Positions 25,020 to 39,101 of a stretch of 64,000 nucleotides of DNA are shown one piece after another. A model generated the notes under the pieces. That model did not search any database. It had not been told where the DNA came from and saw only the letters and a program-made list of their open reading frames with translations. Origin of the DNA: Paralvinella palmiformis (Eukaryota; Annelida; Polychaeta; Terebellida; Alvinellidae); contig JAODUP010000269.1 of the NCBI GenBank assembly GCA_025642065.1, positions 52,501 to 116,500 of the forward strand, read 5' to 3'. Each line of letters opens with the position of its first letter. The stretch's first letter is position 1. A program made the position numbers and the translations under genes.

Positions 25020-26868
25020 TAAAAGTCAAACTGTCCTCGCAAATAATATCAACTCGGATAAAGTTATGGCCCATTGTTTTAATAACTTCTTCTGTCAAAA
25101 AATATTAAATATACACAGTGGGTTCCAGTCCAGCACCTTATCACAGGGTAAGCCATTGGTAGAAGAGTCCTGCATATCCATGATGGATAAATTTGAGCCT
25201 TTTACAGAGACTGATATCAGACAGTTGCTGAAAAAGACATCTAATGCTTTCTGTGCAGTTAACCATATGCCTACATGGCTTGTGAAAGATTGTCTGGATG
25301 TTCTGATAAACCCAATTACAAATATAGTTAATCATTATCTCTGGGTGTTTTCCCAAGATCCATGAAAGCTGCCCTTGTAAAACCATTAATAAAAAACCAC
25401 ACTATGGACTGTAATATTCTAAACAATTACAGACCTGTTTCAAATCTTACATTTTTATCTAAAGTTATAGAAAAGGCAGTTGCTAAACAAATATGTAATC
25501 AATAATAACCTTAATGAATCACTACAGTCTGCCTATAAAAGTGGTCACAGCACTGAAACAGCCTTGGTTCGAGTGAAAAATGATATTATGATGTCCATTG
25601 ATCAAGGTAAGCCAGTAATACTTGTTCTTCTGGACCTGTCTGCTGCATTTGATACAGTTGACCATAATGTACTTTTCTCTAGGTTAAAAGACATGTTTGG
25701 TCTGTCAGGTAGAGTACTTGAATGGTTTAGATCCTATTTGGAACAACGCTCCCAGAGAGTGTCTGTTCATTGTACCACAGGGTTCAGTTCTTGGTCCTCT
25801 GGTTTTCACAATGTATACCCGTCCTCTTGGGATCATTGCGCAGCGATATGGGGTTAAATATCACTTGTATGCTGATGACACACAGCTGTATATATCACTG
25901 GATCCTGACAATGAGTTAAATTTCTCCTCTTCCTTGAAGAATTTAGAACATTGTATTGCCGATATTTGGCTATGGATGACTCAAAATCTTCTAAAACTAA
26001 ATGATAATAAAACAAATATTTTATATTTGGCATCACCACATTGTGTTAAGTCCCTAAAGACACCAGCATTACAGATGGGTGCATCTTCGATTACCTCTAA
26101 TGGGTCAGTAAAAAATCTAGGGGTTATTTTTACCAATGTATTAACATGCATGAACATGTCACATCAGTATGCCGAGCTGCCTACTACCATCTTAAGAACA
26201 TCCACTGTTTAAAAGCATTATTGACACAAGAATCACTTGTAACTGTAGTTCATGCCTTTGTTACATCTCGTATAGACTATTGTAACTCCGTTATATGGCA
26301 TATCTGATATAACATTAATCGCCTTCAGCGAATTCAGAATAGTGCAGCTCGCATTGTAACAAATACTAGAAAATATGATCATATCACCCCAATTCTTTAA
26401 AAACTACATTGGCTACCTGTTAGACAGCGTATCCATTTTAAGATTCTGTTAATAACTTATAAATCTATTAATGATATGGCGCCAGAATAGCTGTGTGAAC
26501 TAGTTTCCATTAGAAAGTTATCCCGAAAACTCAGGTCATCCAGTCAGATACTATTGCAGGTGCCAGTGTCTTGGCTCAAGTCATATGGTGATTGTGCGTT
26601 TAGTGTTGCAGCCCCCACTTTGTGGAATAAGTTGCCGGCAAATATTAGAAATGCGTCGACTTTTGAAATTTTAAGTCTCTTCTAAAAACACACCTATTTA
26701 ATGTCGCTTTCACAGATAAATAATTATTATCTTTTAAATCATTACAGGGTTTTTACAGACACTATTTGGGGTATTATTATATTACATATTATTTATACAG
26801 CGCATTTGAATGGCTCCTGCTAGTGAGGGCGCTTTAGTAAATATACATTATTATTATTATTATTATTA
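25020..26868 (+). mobile_element. CR1-clade non-LTR retrotransposon, 5'-truncated
   Basis: Reverse transcriptase blocks in shifting frames include SAYKSGHSTETALVRVKND, VLLDLSAAFDTVDHNVL and [10 protein letters not shown], and the catalytic YADDTQLY lies at ~25869-25892. The C-terminal part (HAFVTSRIDYC, LQRIQNSAARIV, LPANIRNA) ends at ~26680. The 3' end carries a conserved stretch (ctcctgctagtgagggcgc) and an (ATT)n tail at 26847-26868. Frameshifts and stops mean it is dead. The 5' boundary is approximate. Confidence 0.88.
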
Positions 26869-26899
26869 ACACTAGACACTAATATTTCAAACCAACACT

Positions 26900-28720
<1,821 letters not shown>

Positions 28721-28723
28721 AGC

Positions 28724-29663
28724 ACCAATAGACCGATTCAATTACGTTGGCGCCACCATGTGGCTGAATTTCACACTACGGTTTCGGGTTAGAAGTCTAA
28801 GAATCACTATGTTGCATGGTGATTTACGTGTGGCCGATCAATGTCTTACTGAAAAGCAGTATTTAGGCTACTTACCAGCTATATTGGGATTTTATGTATA
28901 GTCAATTAGGGGTATGTGATCTTCAGACCATAATTTAGCATTCAATAGGAATGGGATAGACTTTATGCAATAGATATATGCCACTAAACTAACATGATGA
29001 TGTGAATGGATAAGATCAATGATCATATAGAGTATAATTCAATGGGTGATTCCTATTACTGTAATATTGGTATTTATGCATGATATCTTGTAATGAAAGT
29101 GAACTATTTTATTTTCTGAATCAGCCACTCGTGCAATCTTTGCTACATGTAAATGTCAAGGGTGTTAATACTTTAATGTAATAAAAAAATATATACAGGT
29201 GATACATATATGATTGGTTCCCAGGTAGAAGTAAAAATAATATTTACAAACCTCTGCATTAGATATTTAAAACTCTTCATTAAAATCAATTTATATTCAG
29301 CTAAATGTTTAATTTGCAAATCATTTATTTACTCCATTGAAACCGATGCTAAAAAAATCCCCTACAATTCAACACGAATAACTAAGGCTTAGTTGTGTCA
29401 TTCCTCAGGAAAAATCGGCCCGCTGAATCATTGGGTTATATCCTGATAAGTATTATGTTAAATCCTTTGAAAAGACACAATCATTCAGCTGAAATACTAG
29501 TCTCAGTCTCAGTGTAATATGAAATAATTGGCTGAAAGATTTCCAGTATTTACTGTTAGTGAAAAGTTGTCATCCCCTATTAATAGTGCGCGTCATAGCT
29601 GTTTTCTAATCCAGACCGCAGTTGATAACCGATGCAATGCATTTCGCCTGGATCGGCTGGGTG
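28724..29663. mobile_element. Inverted-repeat DNA element, ~940 bp, copy 1
   Basis: Colinear over its full length with 56213-57172. The left end, ccaatagaccgattcaa, is the inverse of the right end region gatcggctgggtg in degraded form. It has no coding capacity. Short open frames inside are shared shadows. Confidence 0.7.
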
Positions 29664-30086
29664 TCTTAGAAGGGATCCTCATGAATATTAGGTTCTGTCC
29701 GTTTTCACTCGGCAAGTTTGATGTACAGAGTTGTGTACTGACATCTTCAACATTTGTGTATGTTGTTATTTGTGTGTGTGCGCGTGCGTGTGTGTGTGCG
29801 TGCGTGTGTGTGTGCGCGCGTGTGTGTTTTGGGAGAGTTGTGCTTGGTTATGTGTGTAAAGTGATCACTATCTCCGTGCTAACATTGAGCATGCGTACAT
29901 ATTCTGCTGTATAATTAATTAGCGTGATCCGTGTAATACAAACTTATTATGACGTTTCTACCAACGGAAGTAAGTATTTTGTGTAAAACTTGCAAAATAT
30001 AAATGATAGAATGAATAATAATTACAATAAAGTGATTATTATTGGAATTACTCGAAAAGGGTATTTATTGCCCACCAAAGAAGTTC

Positions 30087-30570
30087 TTTAAAGGGATAGT
30101 CCACCCTCAGCAATAAATTTGAGGACTAATACAGCTATACTCACAAATATAATAAATAGTGTCAAAACCTGTAAATCCACATATTAAATAATCCAATTCA
30201 AAGTGCTGATTAATCGACTTTTAATGCCCTATGGGCGCCGCCATTTTGAATCTAGACAGAGACCGGAAGCTCCTGAATGCTGACGTCATTTCAGCGTATC
30301 CGGTTGACCTGAAGTCTGTACAGCATGTACAAAAGCATATAAACAAGTGTGAACAAATAATTGTTACAGAACATAACGCAACTGCGTTGTTAAAATTATA
30401 TTATGAATGACATACACCCACATCAGTTTGAGCCAGAAGGAACCTGACAACAGGAAGATGATTCAAAATGGCTCAGAAATTAACGCCCAAGAGAAACTAT
30501 AATCCGCGTCAGTATAGAGATCGCCGGTGTGACGTCAGAGCATTTCAGTTTGCTCCTTCCTGTAGTAATA
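30087..30570. mobile_element. Dispersed inverted-repeat family A, copy 3 (opposite orientation)
   Basis: Starts tttaaagggatagtccacc. It is the reverse complement of 2575-2949 through the ggaagatgattc, aaatggct and gtgacgtcagagcattt blocks. It stands just upstream of the Ty3/gypsy relic. Confidence 0.7.
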
Positions 30571-31849
30571 TGTTACTGTTATTACTGTTATTGAACGCAC
30601 CCCTGTTTTTACGATATTCCATGTACTGGACGTGTCCCAGCCGCAAACTGGTTCTTGCAAGAATATGTAATGCGAAAGTTAAACATTGTTTTGTATAGTA
30701 CCAAATATAAGTGCCACTACGACAGAAAAACGAGCTACATGTGTAATTTTAGCATCGAATACTGAGTATCCTTTAATATCGTCCAAACCACGTGAGTATG
30801 ACGCAACAGTTGACAGCCGATAGCAAGTGTAACCTCTGTCTGAGGATAGAAACACAGGATGGCACATCACAATGGATTGATCTTCGCAGGATATAGGTGA
30901 GGCTTTATGTTTATACAAAAAGAATATGGAACTATATCTGGAAGATGAAAACAACGTTGACGCGGCTGCGAAAGCTCGCAAGATTATGAGAGGTATCGGG
31001 GATGAAGGACTCGAGAGGCTCAATGCTAGTGGATTGACTGACGACCAGAAGAAGATTCCTACAGAGTTATAGACGTGTTTTGAAAATACGTTGAAGGTAA
31101 AGGTTAACTTTCGGATACCCCGTCTTCATCTCATGAAGTGTCGACAACAAACAAACGAATCGTTGGACGCATTCGTGATAAGAGCACATACACTGGCTCG
31201 GAAATGTGACTTCAGCGATGAAGAGATGAACGAACTTATATTATAGCTAATTATCGCGATTAGGCCCCATGAAGAGTTTAGGAGAGACTTGATCGGTAAA
31301 GAAAGGGGCTATGCAATAGCTCAGATTCTCAAAGAAGGCCGCAAGTTCGAAGGTGGAGAAAGGCTTAGAAGATATACATTTTATTCGGAAGAAGATAGTG
31401 CCAGAATTATGGGAGAAACCACAAGCCACGGAAGTGCCCTGCGTAAAATGATGAGTGTCGATTGTGCGGAAAAAGAGGGCATTGGGCAAAATGTTCACCT
31501 ACAAAGAGAAGTCCATCTGAAAAACAGTATCAAAGGAAGCTATATCAGAAGAAAAGATCACACTATCAAGGTCAAGGATCACACAACCAAGGTAACTGTG
31601 AGCAATAAGTGTTTAGACAGTGTCATGACACATCGAGACTGCATACACCACACTTGATGTACAACCACCAGGACTCACAGGCAGTGGCTATAAACTGCGA
31701 CTAAAGATAGACACTGGTGCATCAGGTAACACATTGCCCACTCAAACATACAGACAAATGTATGTTATGACAACAAGTGGCTGAAACCTGTTGGGGGCAT
31801 CAGATTAACAGCATACAATGGTGAAACCATACCATGCTTAGGCTATATT

Positions 31850-33132
31850 GAGATGTCTGCACGATATCTAGAAGCTTGGCAGTCAGTCAAGTTCTATGTT
31901 GTTGATGTCCCAGGACCAGCTGTAGTCGGTCTACCCACAAGCGAACAACTCAATCTAGTCACGATCAACGTCGACAGCCTTGGATCGCAAGCAGCTCAAA
32001 AGGGTGCTTGTCCAGTTAAAATAAAAGATGTAAATGATCTTGTACAAGCGTACCCTGAACAATTTGACAAAATTAGAAATTTTCAAGGCAAAGCCAAGTT
32101 ATTACTAAACGATGAGGCAACTCCCTTTATAGATGCACCACGCAAGTGCAGCATCCACATAAAAGACAAGCTAAAAAAGAGCTAGAAAAGATGACGGAGC
32201 AAGGTGTCATACGCAAAGATGAAGAGCACACTGACTGGTGTTCTAGTCTAGCTTTCAGCACAAAGACCCACAGAAACTATATAGCAGCCTCAGGCGTTGT
32301 ATACACACGATTCCGACAGTCGAAGAGCTGAACCCAGTGTCTTCAAGAGCCAAGTACTTCAGTAAGATAGACGCCAAAGCTGGATATTGGTCCGTCCATC
32401 TCGATTAACCATCTCAGTTACTTACCACATTCCACACACCATTCAGAAGATTTTGTTGGCGGAGGCTTCCATTTGGATTAAATGTCTCACATGACATTTT
32501 TCAGGCACGAGTGGATGATATCCTTGAAGGATTAGATGGCATAATCAGCATCGCTGATGATGTTGGTCTCTGTGGTGCAACAGCTGAGAAACATGATGTG
32601 AACCTGGTGAAGCTGATGGACAGAGCTGCCCAAAGAGGTCTTGTTTTCAACAGTAAAAAGTGTACAATTAAACGCGATAGCATACCGTTCTTCAGAAACA
32701 TCTACACGAGCGAATGTATCAAGCCAGACCCAACAAAGATAGAAGATGGAAAAAATGCCAGCACCCCAAAGCAAGGATGATCTACAACGGTTCTTGGGAA
32801 TGTTAACATACCTATCTCAATACATACCTCACTTTGCTGAAAAAACACACTCCGCGGGTTACTGAAAGAAGGCGTTCCTTGGACCTGGGACGTCAACCTG
32901 CCAGGCATGTTTTGAGACACTTAAGGATGAAATCACTACAGTGTCTAGCCTGCATTACTATGACCCAACTATCCCAGTATCGTTAGAAGTGGATGCATCA
33001 CAAAAAGGGCTTGGAGCAGCATTGATACAACAAGGCAAGCCTGTAGCATACAGCTCTAAGACGCTTACTGAATGCCAGTCAAGGTACAGCAACATTGAAA
33101 GGGAAATGCTGACTACCAAATCCAAAGAATAA
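31850..33132 (+). pseudogene. Reverse transcriptase / RNase H part of the Ty3/gypsy relic
   Basis: Open blocks are 31853-32185, 32146-32331, 32511-32780 and 32941-33132, in different frames. Recognisable pieces are SKIDAKAGYWSVHLD (RT palm), RLPFGLNVS, the active-site block IADDVGL, and the RNase H start LEVDASQKGLGAALIQ followed by VAYSSKTLTE. Frameshifts and stops interrupt it. The RNase H domain is cut off soon after NIEREML. Confidence 0.8.
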
Positions 33133-33139
33133 TGCAACA

Positions 33140-34399
33140 GTTGAGCTATACATAAGAGTTGACGAATTCACCACTGCTATTATTAATTTTTCGGCAAACA
33201 AACAGGATGAACTCCGTAACAAAACTACAGAAGACAGTGTAATGAATGAGTTGAAAGAAATCATTCATGAAGGATGGCCAAATAACATCAAGGACTTACC
33301 CACAGTAATAAGGCAGTACTGATCATTTCGCAATGAGCTAGCGGTAGAGTCTGGAGTTATATTCAAAGGAAGACAAATATTGATTCCCAAATCACTACAA
33401 ACAGATATACTCCAACAGCTCCACTAGGGACATCAAGGCATTGATAAAACGAGAGCACTAGCACGCGAAAGTGTTTATTGGATTGGCATCAACAAGGACA
33501 TAGAAGAGACTTGCAAACTGTGTTCTATATGCCAAGAGTTCCAGGAACTCAGTAAAAAAAGAACCATTGATGCCACATGATATACCTTCAAAGCCATGGC
33601 AGTTTATAGCAACAGACCTTTTCAACATTGGGAATCGGAAGTTTGTGCTGACAGTGGACCGGTACAGTAGATACCCATTGGTTGAAGAGTTATCAGCAAC
33701 AGCCAGTAGTAAGACCATTACAGGCATAATAAAGACATACTGTGCAATGTTTGGTAGACCAGACGAAATAATGTCGAAATAACGGTCCACAATATAGTGG
33801 ACAGTCTTTTAAGAGATTCACCAATGACTGGAACATTAAGCACGTGACAAGTTCACCAAATTACCCTCGCAGCAATGGGTTTATCAACGGCACGAACACA
33901 TGGGACTTAAGAAAACCGTCAGAAGTGGCGATGACTGGCAGATGACACTACTGAACCTCGGGCAACACCAATCAACAACAAACTACCATCACCAGCAGAG
34001 TTACTACTGGGGAAACCAATTTCAATGTTGTTACCCAACCATGGAGATCTTGGGCAGGGAGAACAACGTAAATATCTACAGCAGAAAAGGGAGAGAATGA
34101 AAGAGGAATACGACAAAAGGTGTCAACAAGAACTCCCACCTCTATACAAAGGTAAAGCAGTTAGAATACTAGACAAGAAACAAGAACAAAGTGAGGAGCC
34201 AAGAAGTCACATCGTGCAAACACCCAACGGTACCAATCTGAGAAGGGACCGGAGCCATCTACATGAAGTGATGGCAGGTCCCATGACACATGCAACTTTA
34301 ACATCAAATAATGAAGAACTACCTCATACCAAGAAGGAACCAGACAAGACAGACAGCAGGCGTAGTAGTAGAGCACATAAACCAAATCAAAATACCTAG
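33140..34399 (+). pseudogene. Integrase part of the Ty3/gypsy relic
   Basis: The frames contain a zinc-finger-like spacer (GHQGIDKTRA ... CKLCSICQ), then the core start WQFIATDLFNIGNRKFV with the first catalytic Asp, and RPDEIMSKN/GPQYSG carrying the second-Asp region. The C-terminal chromatin-side tail includes YKGKAVRILDKK. A stop and a frame change separate the core from the tail near 33780-33900. Confidence 0.75.
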
Positions 34400-35685
34400 A
34401 TTGACAAACAACAGTTAATGATGTTTAAGGAACATCAACTACAACAGAAATTAATATGATGTCAGTATTAGTTATTATGTCAGTGCAACAAAAGGGCAGA
34501 ATAATCCCTTGTACTAGTCTTAAGTGTCATACTTGGTAATCCATCCTAGTATGAGAACCATGTAAATATTTAGGTATCATGTATAATTTACTCATTTAAA
34601 AAAATATTCTGAATATGTATAAATTTATTCTAACTTTGTGGTATTGAAATATAACAAACAGTGAAAGAAATACAACAAACGGTAAATGGGTTTTAATGCT
34701 TTTTATGTACGCCAATTATGAAAATATCCAACAATGTGTGGTTTTTCGCCATAAATACCCAAATCTTCCATAATTTGCATTTGTATGGTTATATTTGAAA
34801 GCTTATAATCAACAAACCAAACGGTAAATCCCTTTATACAAATGAATTTAGATAGCTGTATTCAGTAATATTGACATGGGAAAATTTCACGGACATCTAT
34901 GGATAGATTTTGTTTTACCTACAATTTTAGAACGTGATATATTAAATATTTTACGGGAATTACCTGGCTAAATTGAATGGTGTATTACCCAACATACTAC
35001 ATACGTAACGTTATATCTTGAAATAAAGTTGAACAAAAAGCAGTAACGGGGGATTATTATGCTGATACTAAAAGAAAATAACACCCATAAATAACCAGAT
35101 ATATCAAGTATTAAGTGAAAAAACTGCAAAAGACATAAAACATGCATGTTATAAATTTGGGTCGTATTTGTCGTTTTATGGCAGTTTCGATCTCACGAAA
35201 ATTGCCAGAGTCTCTTCACGTAAAATTATATATTTTTGTATTTTAGACGGGCGATTTGCTTAATTGTTGTGTCTTTTTGTTCCAAGGTAAAATAAAGTGA
35301 AAGTGTAGCTATTACAAAGGGTTATATATAGAAATGTATGAATTAAACAGAGACTTTAAAGACCATATATAATCTTTGTAGACCTTAATAAATAGTTCCC
35401 TGTCTCCACAGTTGATGGCAGCATTGTTGTCAAAACGTATACGCTTTATCTTGTCATAGCGCCCCCTTAAAGGATACCATGTGAGACGCAGAACATTGTT
35501 GTTATAGTTATCACGAAATGGGGAGTGCTTTAATTAATTTCACAAAGACAATTATTAAATTATGTGTCTAGGACTGGGTGCACAGAGTACCACACGCACC
35601 CAAGAATTGAACTCGTTATTGATTGACATAATAAATGTATTTAAATAATTGTTTTATATCAGTTTTAGTAGTGTTTCATTTCTTC

Positions 35686-35800
35686 CATTTAATGTGTATA
35701 TAATGTCCAACATTTAATTTGTATATAATGTCCAACATTTAATTTGTATATAATGTCCAACATTTAATTTGTATATAATGTCCAATATTTAATTGTGTTA
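35686..35800 (+). repeat. 25-bp minisatellite
   Basis: Four to five copies of a unit close to gtatataatgtccaacattt plus aattt, nearly identical to each other. Confidence 0.9.
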
Positions 35801-36079
35801 TTTCATAGATGTCCTGATTAGAGTAATATATGACCAATATTGCGATGAATGTGGCGATAATTTAGATAAATAGAGTGCTAAAGAGTATTCCAAGATCACT
35901 ATTATTGTTGTCGTCTTCTTAAAAATATTAAAATTGATTTTTAATATTATTGGCATTCTCCTCCTCATCATCATAATCATCATCATCATCATCATTATCA
36001 TTATCATCATCAGTGTAGTAACCATCATCTTACTATCGATACAATCAGCATATTATTAGACCAATTGTTTCGATAACAT

Positions 36080-36245
36080 GTGTGGTGGTGGTGGTGGTGG
36101 TGGTGGTGGTGGTGGTGGTGGTGGTGGTGTGGTGGTGTGTTTTTTTGGGGGTGGGGTGGTGTGGTGGTGGTGGTGGTGGTGGTGGTGGTGGTGGTGGTGG
36201 TGGTGGTGGTGGTGGTGGTGGTGGTGGTGGTGGTGGTGGGGGTGT
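36080..36245 (+). repeat. (GGT)n microsatellite with central interruption
   Basis: About 50 GGT copies, interrupted by gtgtgtttttttgggggtgggg near 36128-36155. Strongly G-rich on plus. Confidence 0.96.
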
Positions 36246-37275
36246 GGTGAGTGAGTGAAATATTTTATCTGCCGTTTATACAATTTACTTTATTTATAAA
36301 CTCTACTGGAGCCATACCGATTCTATTATTAATAGGTTATCTGTCATAACTGAAGATATCTGTTTCTTTTAACGGCTTAATAAATTTACTAAGTGATGAT
36401 GCAATTTAAGACTATTTCGGAGAGACAAGTGCGTCAGTCATCGGCAGTCACCTCTCTACATATTACTCAAACAATGAGCTAAAGATCCCCCACCCACTGG
36501 CGACACAACTTTAAGTACACTTCCTTTTCTGTTGAAACCTGTTTCATGCCGAGGCCATCTCGTGTTAATTGTTTAGTTTGCGTCAGCGTGCCCCTAGCTT
36601 TCAAAGGTTTGAAGCCTTAACTTTCTTAATTTAATGAATTAATTCTTCCTCGGCCACCCACTCATTTGGGCTTTACACGAAATGTATTGTCCAGTTAGCA
36701 GTGTTGCATCGAATGTAGCGAAGAAGAAAACTTAAACTACAGTCTAGATCTAGATCAATAAGTGTTTTGTTTGTGTGTGTGTGTGTGTGTGTGTCTGTGT
36801 GTATTATTTGTGAATCAAGATTCTCAGGTGTGTGTGTGTGTGTGTGTGTGAGTTAACCTTTAGCCCTCGCGCCTAGGTTTTTTAGATCTGGCTCACGCAA
36901 ACCAAACAATTAACACAATGTGGCCTTGGTTCAGCACCCGAGAGCACCCCACAAGCTTACATGCTTTCTAACAGGTTGGCACGATCTACTAGCTGTGATT
37001 CATTTTTTAAAGTCCCCTTGTTGTTGTTATTTTTTCTTTTAAATAAGTTTCACCTTATTTTTATATATTTCTACTTACCTTGCTTGTTTAACTTCAACAC
37101 TGGGTGATATGGCTGTGGTGACAATTAACGTCCTAGATACTAATAATTATGGAAGGATTAAGACAAGAAAATATATTGTGTCACCGATTCCAAATAAGCC
37201 AAGTTATAGGAACTGCATAAACGTGCGTGTGCGTGCATTCGTCTCAATCCAGATGATCAGCATGTCTGCAGAATA

Positions 37276-37713
37276 CAGGGTTCCCACGCATCCTGGAAAA
37301 TAACAAATTCATTTTTCAGGTCCTGGAATTCTATAAAATCAGGAAATGTCCTGGAAGTGTCCTGAAAAACAAATTGCCTGTGAAAAACACTTAGAACCAT
37401 AAAGCCCGTGAATAAATATTATCTCAGTAAAAGAAAACTTCGATATTAGAAGAAAAACAGTACTGTTACATAGTGTTGATATCCCATGTTAGTTAATATT
37501 TAAATAAAAGGGGTTAGATCAAACAGCTATAAGGCGAGGGGGAGGGGGTATCATAAAAATGCCAATAATCGATCATGCTTTGATTAAATATATGCCTTTT
37601 CGCGCATATCCTGATTTATAACCTTTAAATCGTGTACACTTTGTCCTTGGAAAAAGTGATTTTGTCCTGGAAAAGTCCTGGAAAATAATATTTCCTTGGC
37701 TGTGGGAACCATG
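37276..37713. mobile_element. hAT-like MITE (CAGGGTTCCCAC ends)
   Basis: Starts cagggttcccacgcatcctgg and ends in the inverse gctgtgggaacc. Repeated tcctggaaaa words occur at both ends. This end sequence is typical of widespread hAT-type non-autonomous elements. The target duplication is unclear. Confidence 0.55.
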
Positions 37714-39101
37714 AGAGTATGAAACTGACATTGTTGAATCACCCTCCCAACCAACTAATCAATCAATTAAAGTTAATTTAAATGGTGATTTAAAATTATT
37801 TATTTATTTTCTGGCCGTTGTTAAACTATACTGGTATTAAACAGAGATGGTTGTATGCATTCAATATAACCAGGTCATATCAACACAACAGCCCGCACAA
37901 ATGAACGCCAATGATCATAATATTATTATGATTATCTAGTCCACACAACGAAGCCCGTTTCAATGTCAATCATTATCTGCCATGTTCAACTGAGGAGGGG
38001 GTCACGGTTGTCACGTTGACAAACGCTTCAGATTTGATTGACTCCGGTTTACATATTCTTTTTGGGTGCAATTTTCGTACATAAAAAATCACACAGACTT
38101 CGAACTAAATAGCCAAATAATCCACCTTGGGGTGATATAAATGAGCTTATAAGTGTGTTGGCCGTTATCAAACATTCGCTGAACAGCCGCTAGATGTCAC
38201 TAGAGAGCATCTAGCTCCGATCATAACTACCGTGGTAAGTTTCCTTTATGTAGATCTAGTATTAACTAACTCTTCTTGCAACTAAAATAGAAGTCTGCTA
38301 GATTGCATATACTTATTTTGTACCGTTCCCGTTGTTTGTGCACAAATTGTATTTATTACTGATGCTGTATGTAAGGACGAGGTGGGTAGTTCGTGACCGA
38401 AATTGTTGTCAGCGCCATCTACAGGCAGGCATTCAACAAAACAAGTGTATACAGTATATGTCTTTGGTAGGCTTTGCGGAACGTACGCATCATGGTCTTA
38501 TAATTATTTCTTGTGTTTTCAGGCAAAATAAACTTATTTGCTTAGATTTCTTGTTTAAAGTAGTATAAATAAGTATATTTATTACCAATAACTCGCTTTA
38601 TCCCTTTTCGCTAGTAATAGACTATAGAGTAGTCCGTAGACTAGAGACTACATATAATATAGAGGACTAATAATAGTAGGTCCAGGTTCGCGTGTGATTA
38701 TTGATGGACACAGTGTAAAGGAGTAATTAATTATAGCCTGAGATAACTCCACTGGACAAAAAGCCAATCAGCCTAAAACTCACGGGTCATAGCAGTTCAA
38801 CTTCCATCTTTTACGGTATCCTGTCAGTCACTGAGTCGGTGCATCTTGAACTGATATGGGACAGGATGACTTTCGACTGATAATGATAATGTATGACCTC
38901 GGTGTATTATCTTCAAACAACTCTTATAGTTATTGATCATCTCCATGTTGGAGGTATATTATCAACTTATTATCTATTGTATTATAGAGACTGGGAGAAG
39001 GAAAATTATCTGAAAATAATTAATATTCCAGTTTTCTGGTGCCTTTGTATTATTTATTATGCATATCAGTTGTAATCAGTTGTCACGTAACTACACATTA
39101 A
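37714..39101. other. Intergenic, no gene seen
   Basis: AT-rich single-copy-looking sequence with no open frame of interest and no clear repeat. Confidence 0.3.

Larger units (their letters stand above)
30900..34400 (+). mobile_element. Ty3/gypsy-type LTR retrotransposon, degraded gag-pol
   Basis: Shifted and stop-broken frames follow the gag-pol order. A gag-like segment at ~30915-31440 is followed by a CCHC zinc knuckle at ~31458-31496. A retropepsin-like active site (DTGASGN) lies at ~31712-31735. The reverse transcriptase runs ~32060-32900, with IADD in place of the catalytic YxDD and a following LRRFLGM-type connection. RNase H starts at ~32900-33130 and then breaks off, and an integrase with spacer runs ~33140-34390. 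RNase H runs directly into the integrase linker, which implies an internal deletion. I could not find a matching pair of LTRs or a primer-binding site. It is not active. Confidence 0.85.
34401..37275. other. Intergenic, AT-rich, no gene seen
   Basis: Should contain the 3' LTR of the gypsy relic if it survives; none was recognised. It also holds a 25-bp minisatellite, CAT-rich runs and the (GGT)n array. Confidence 0.35.
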
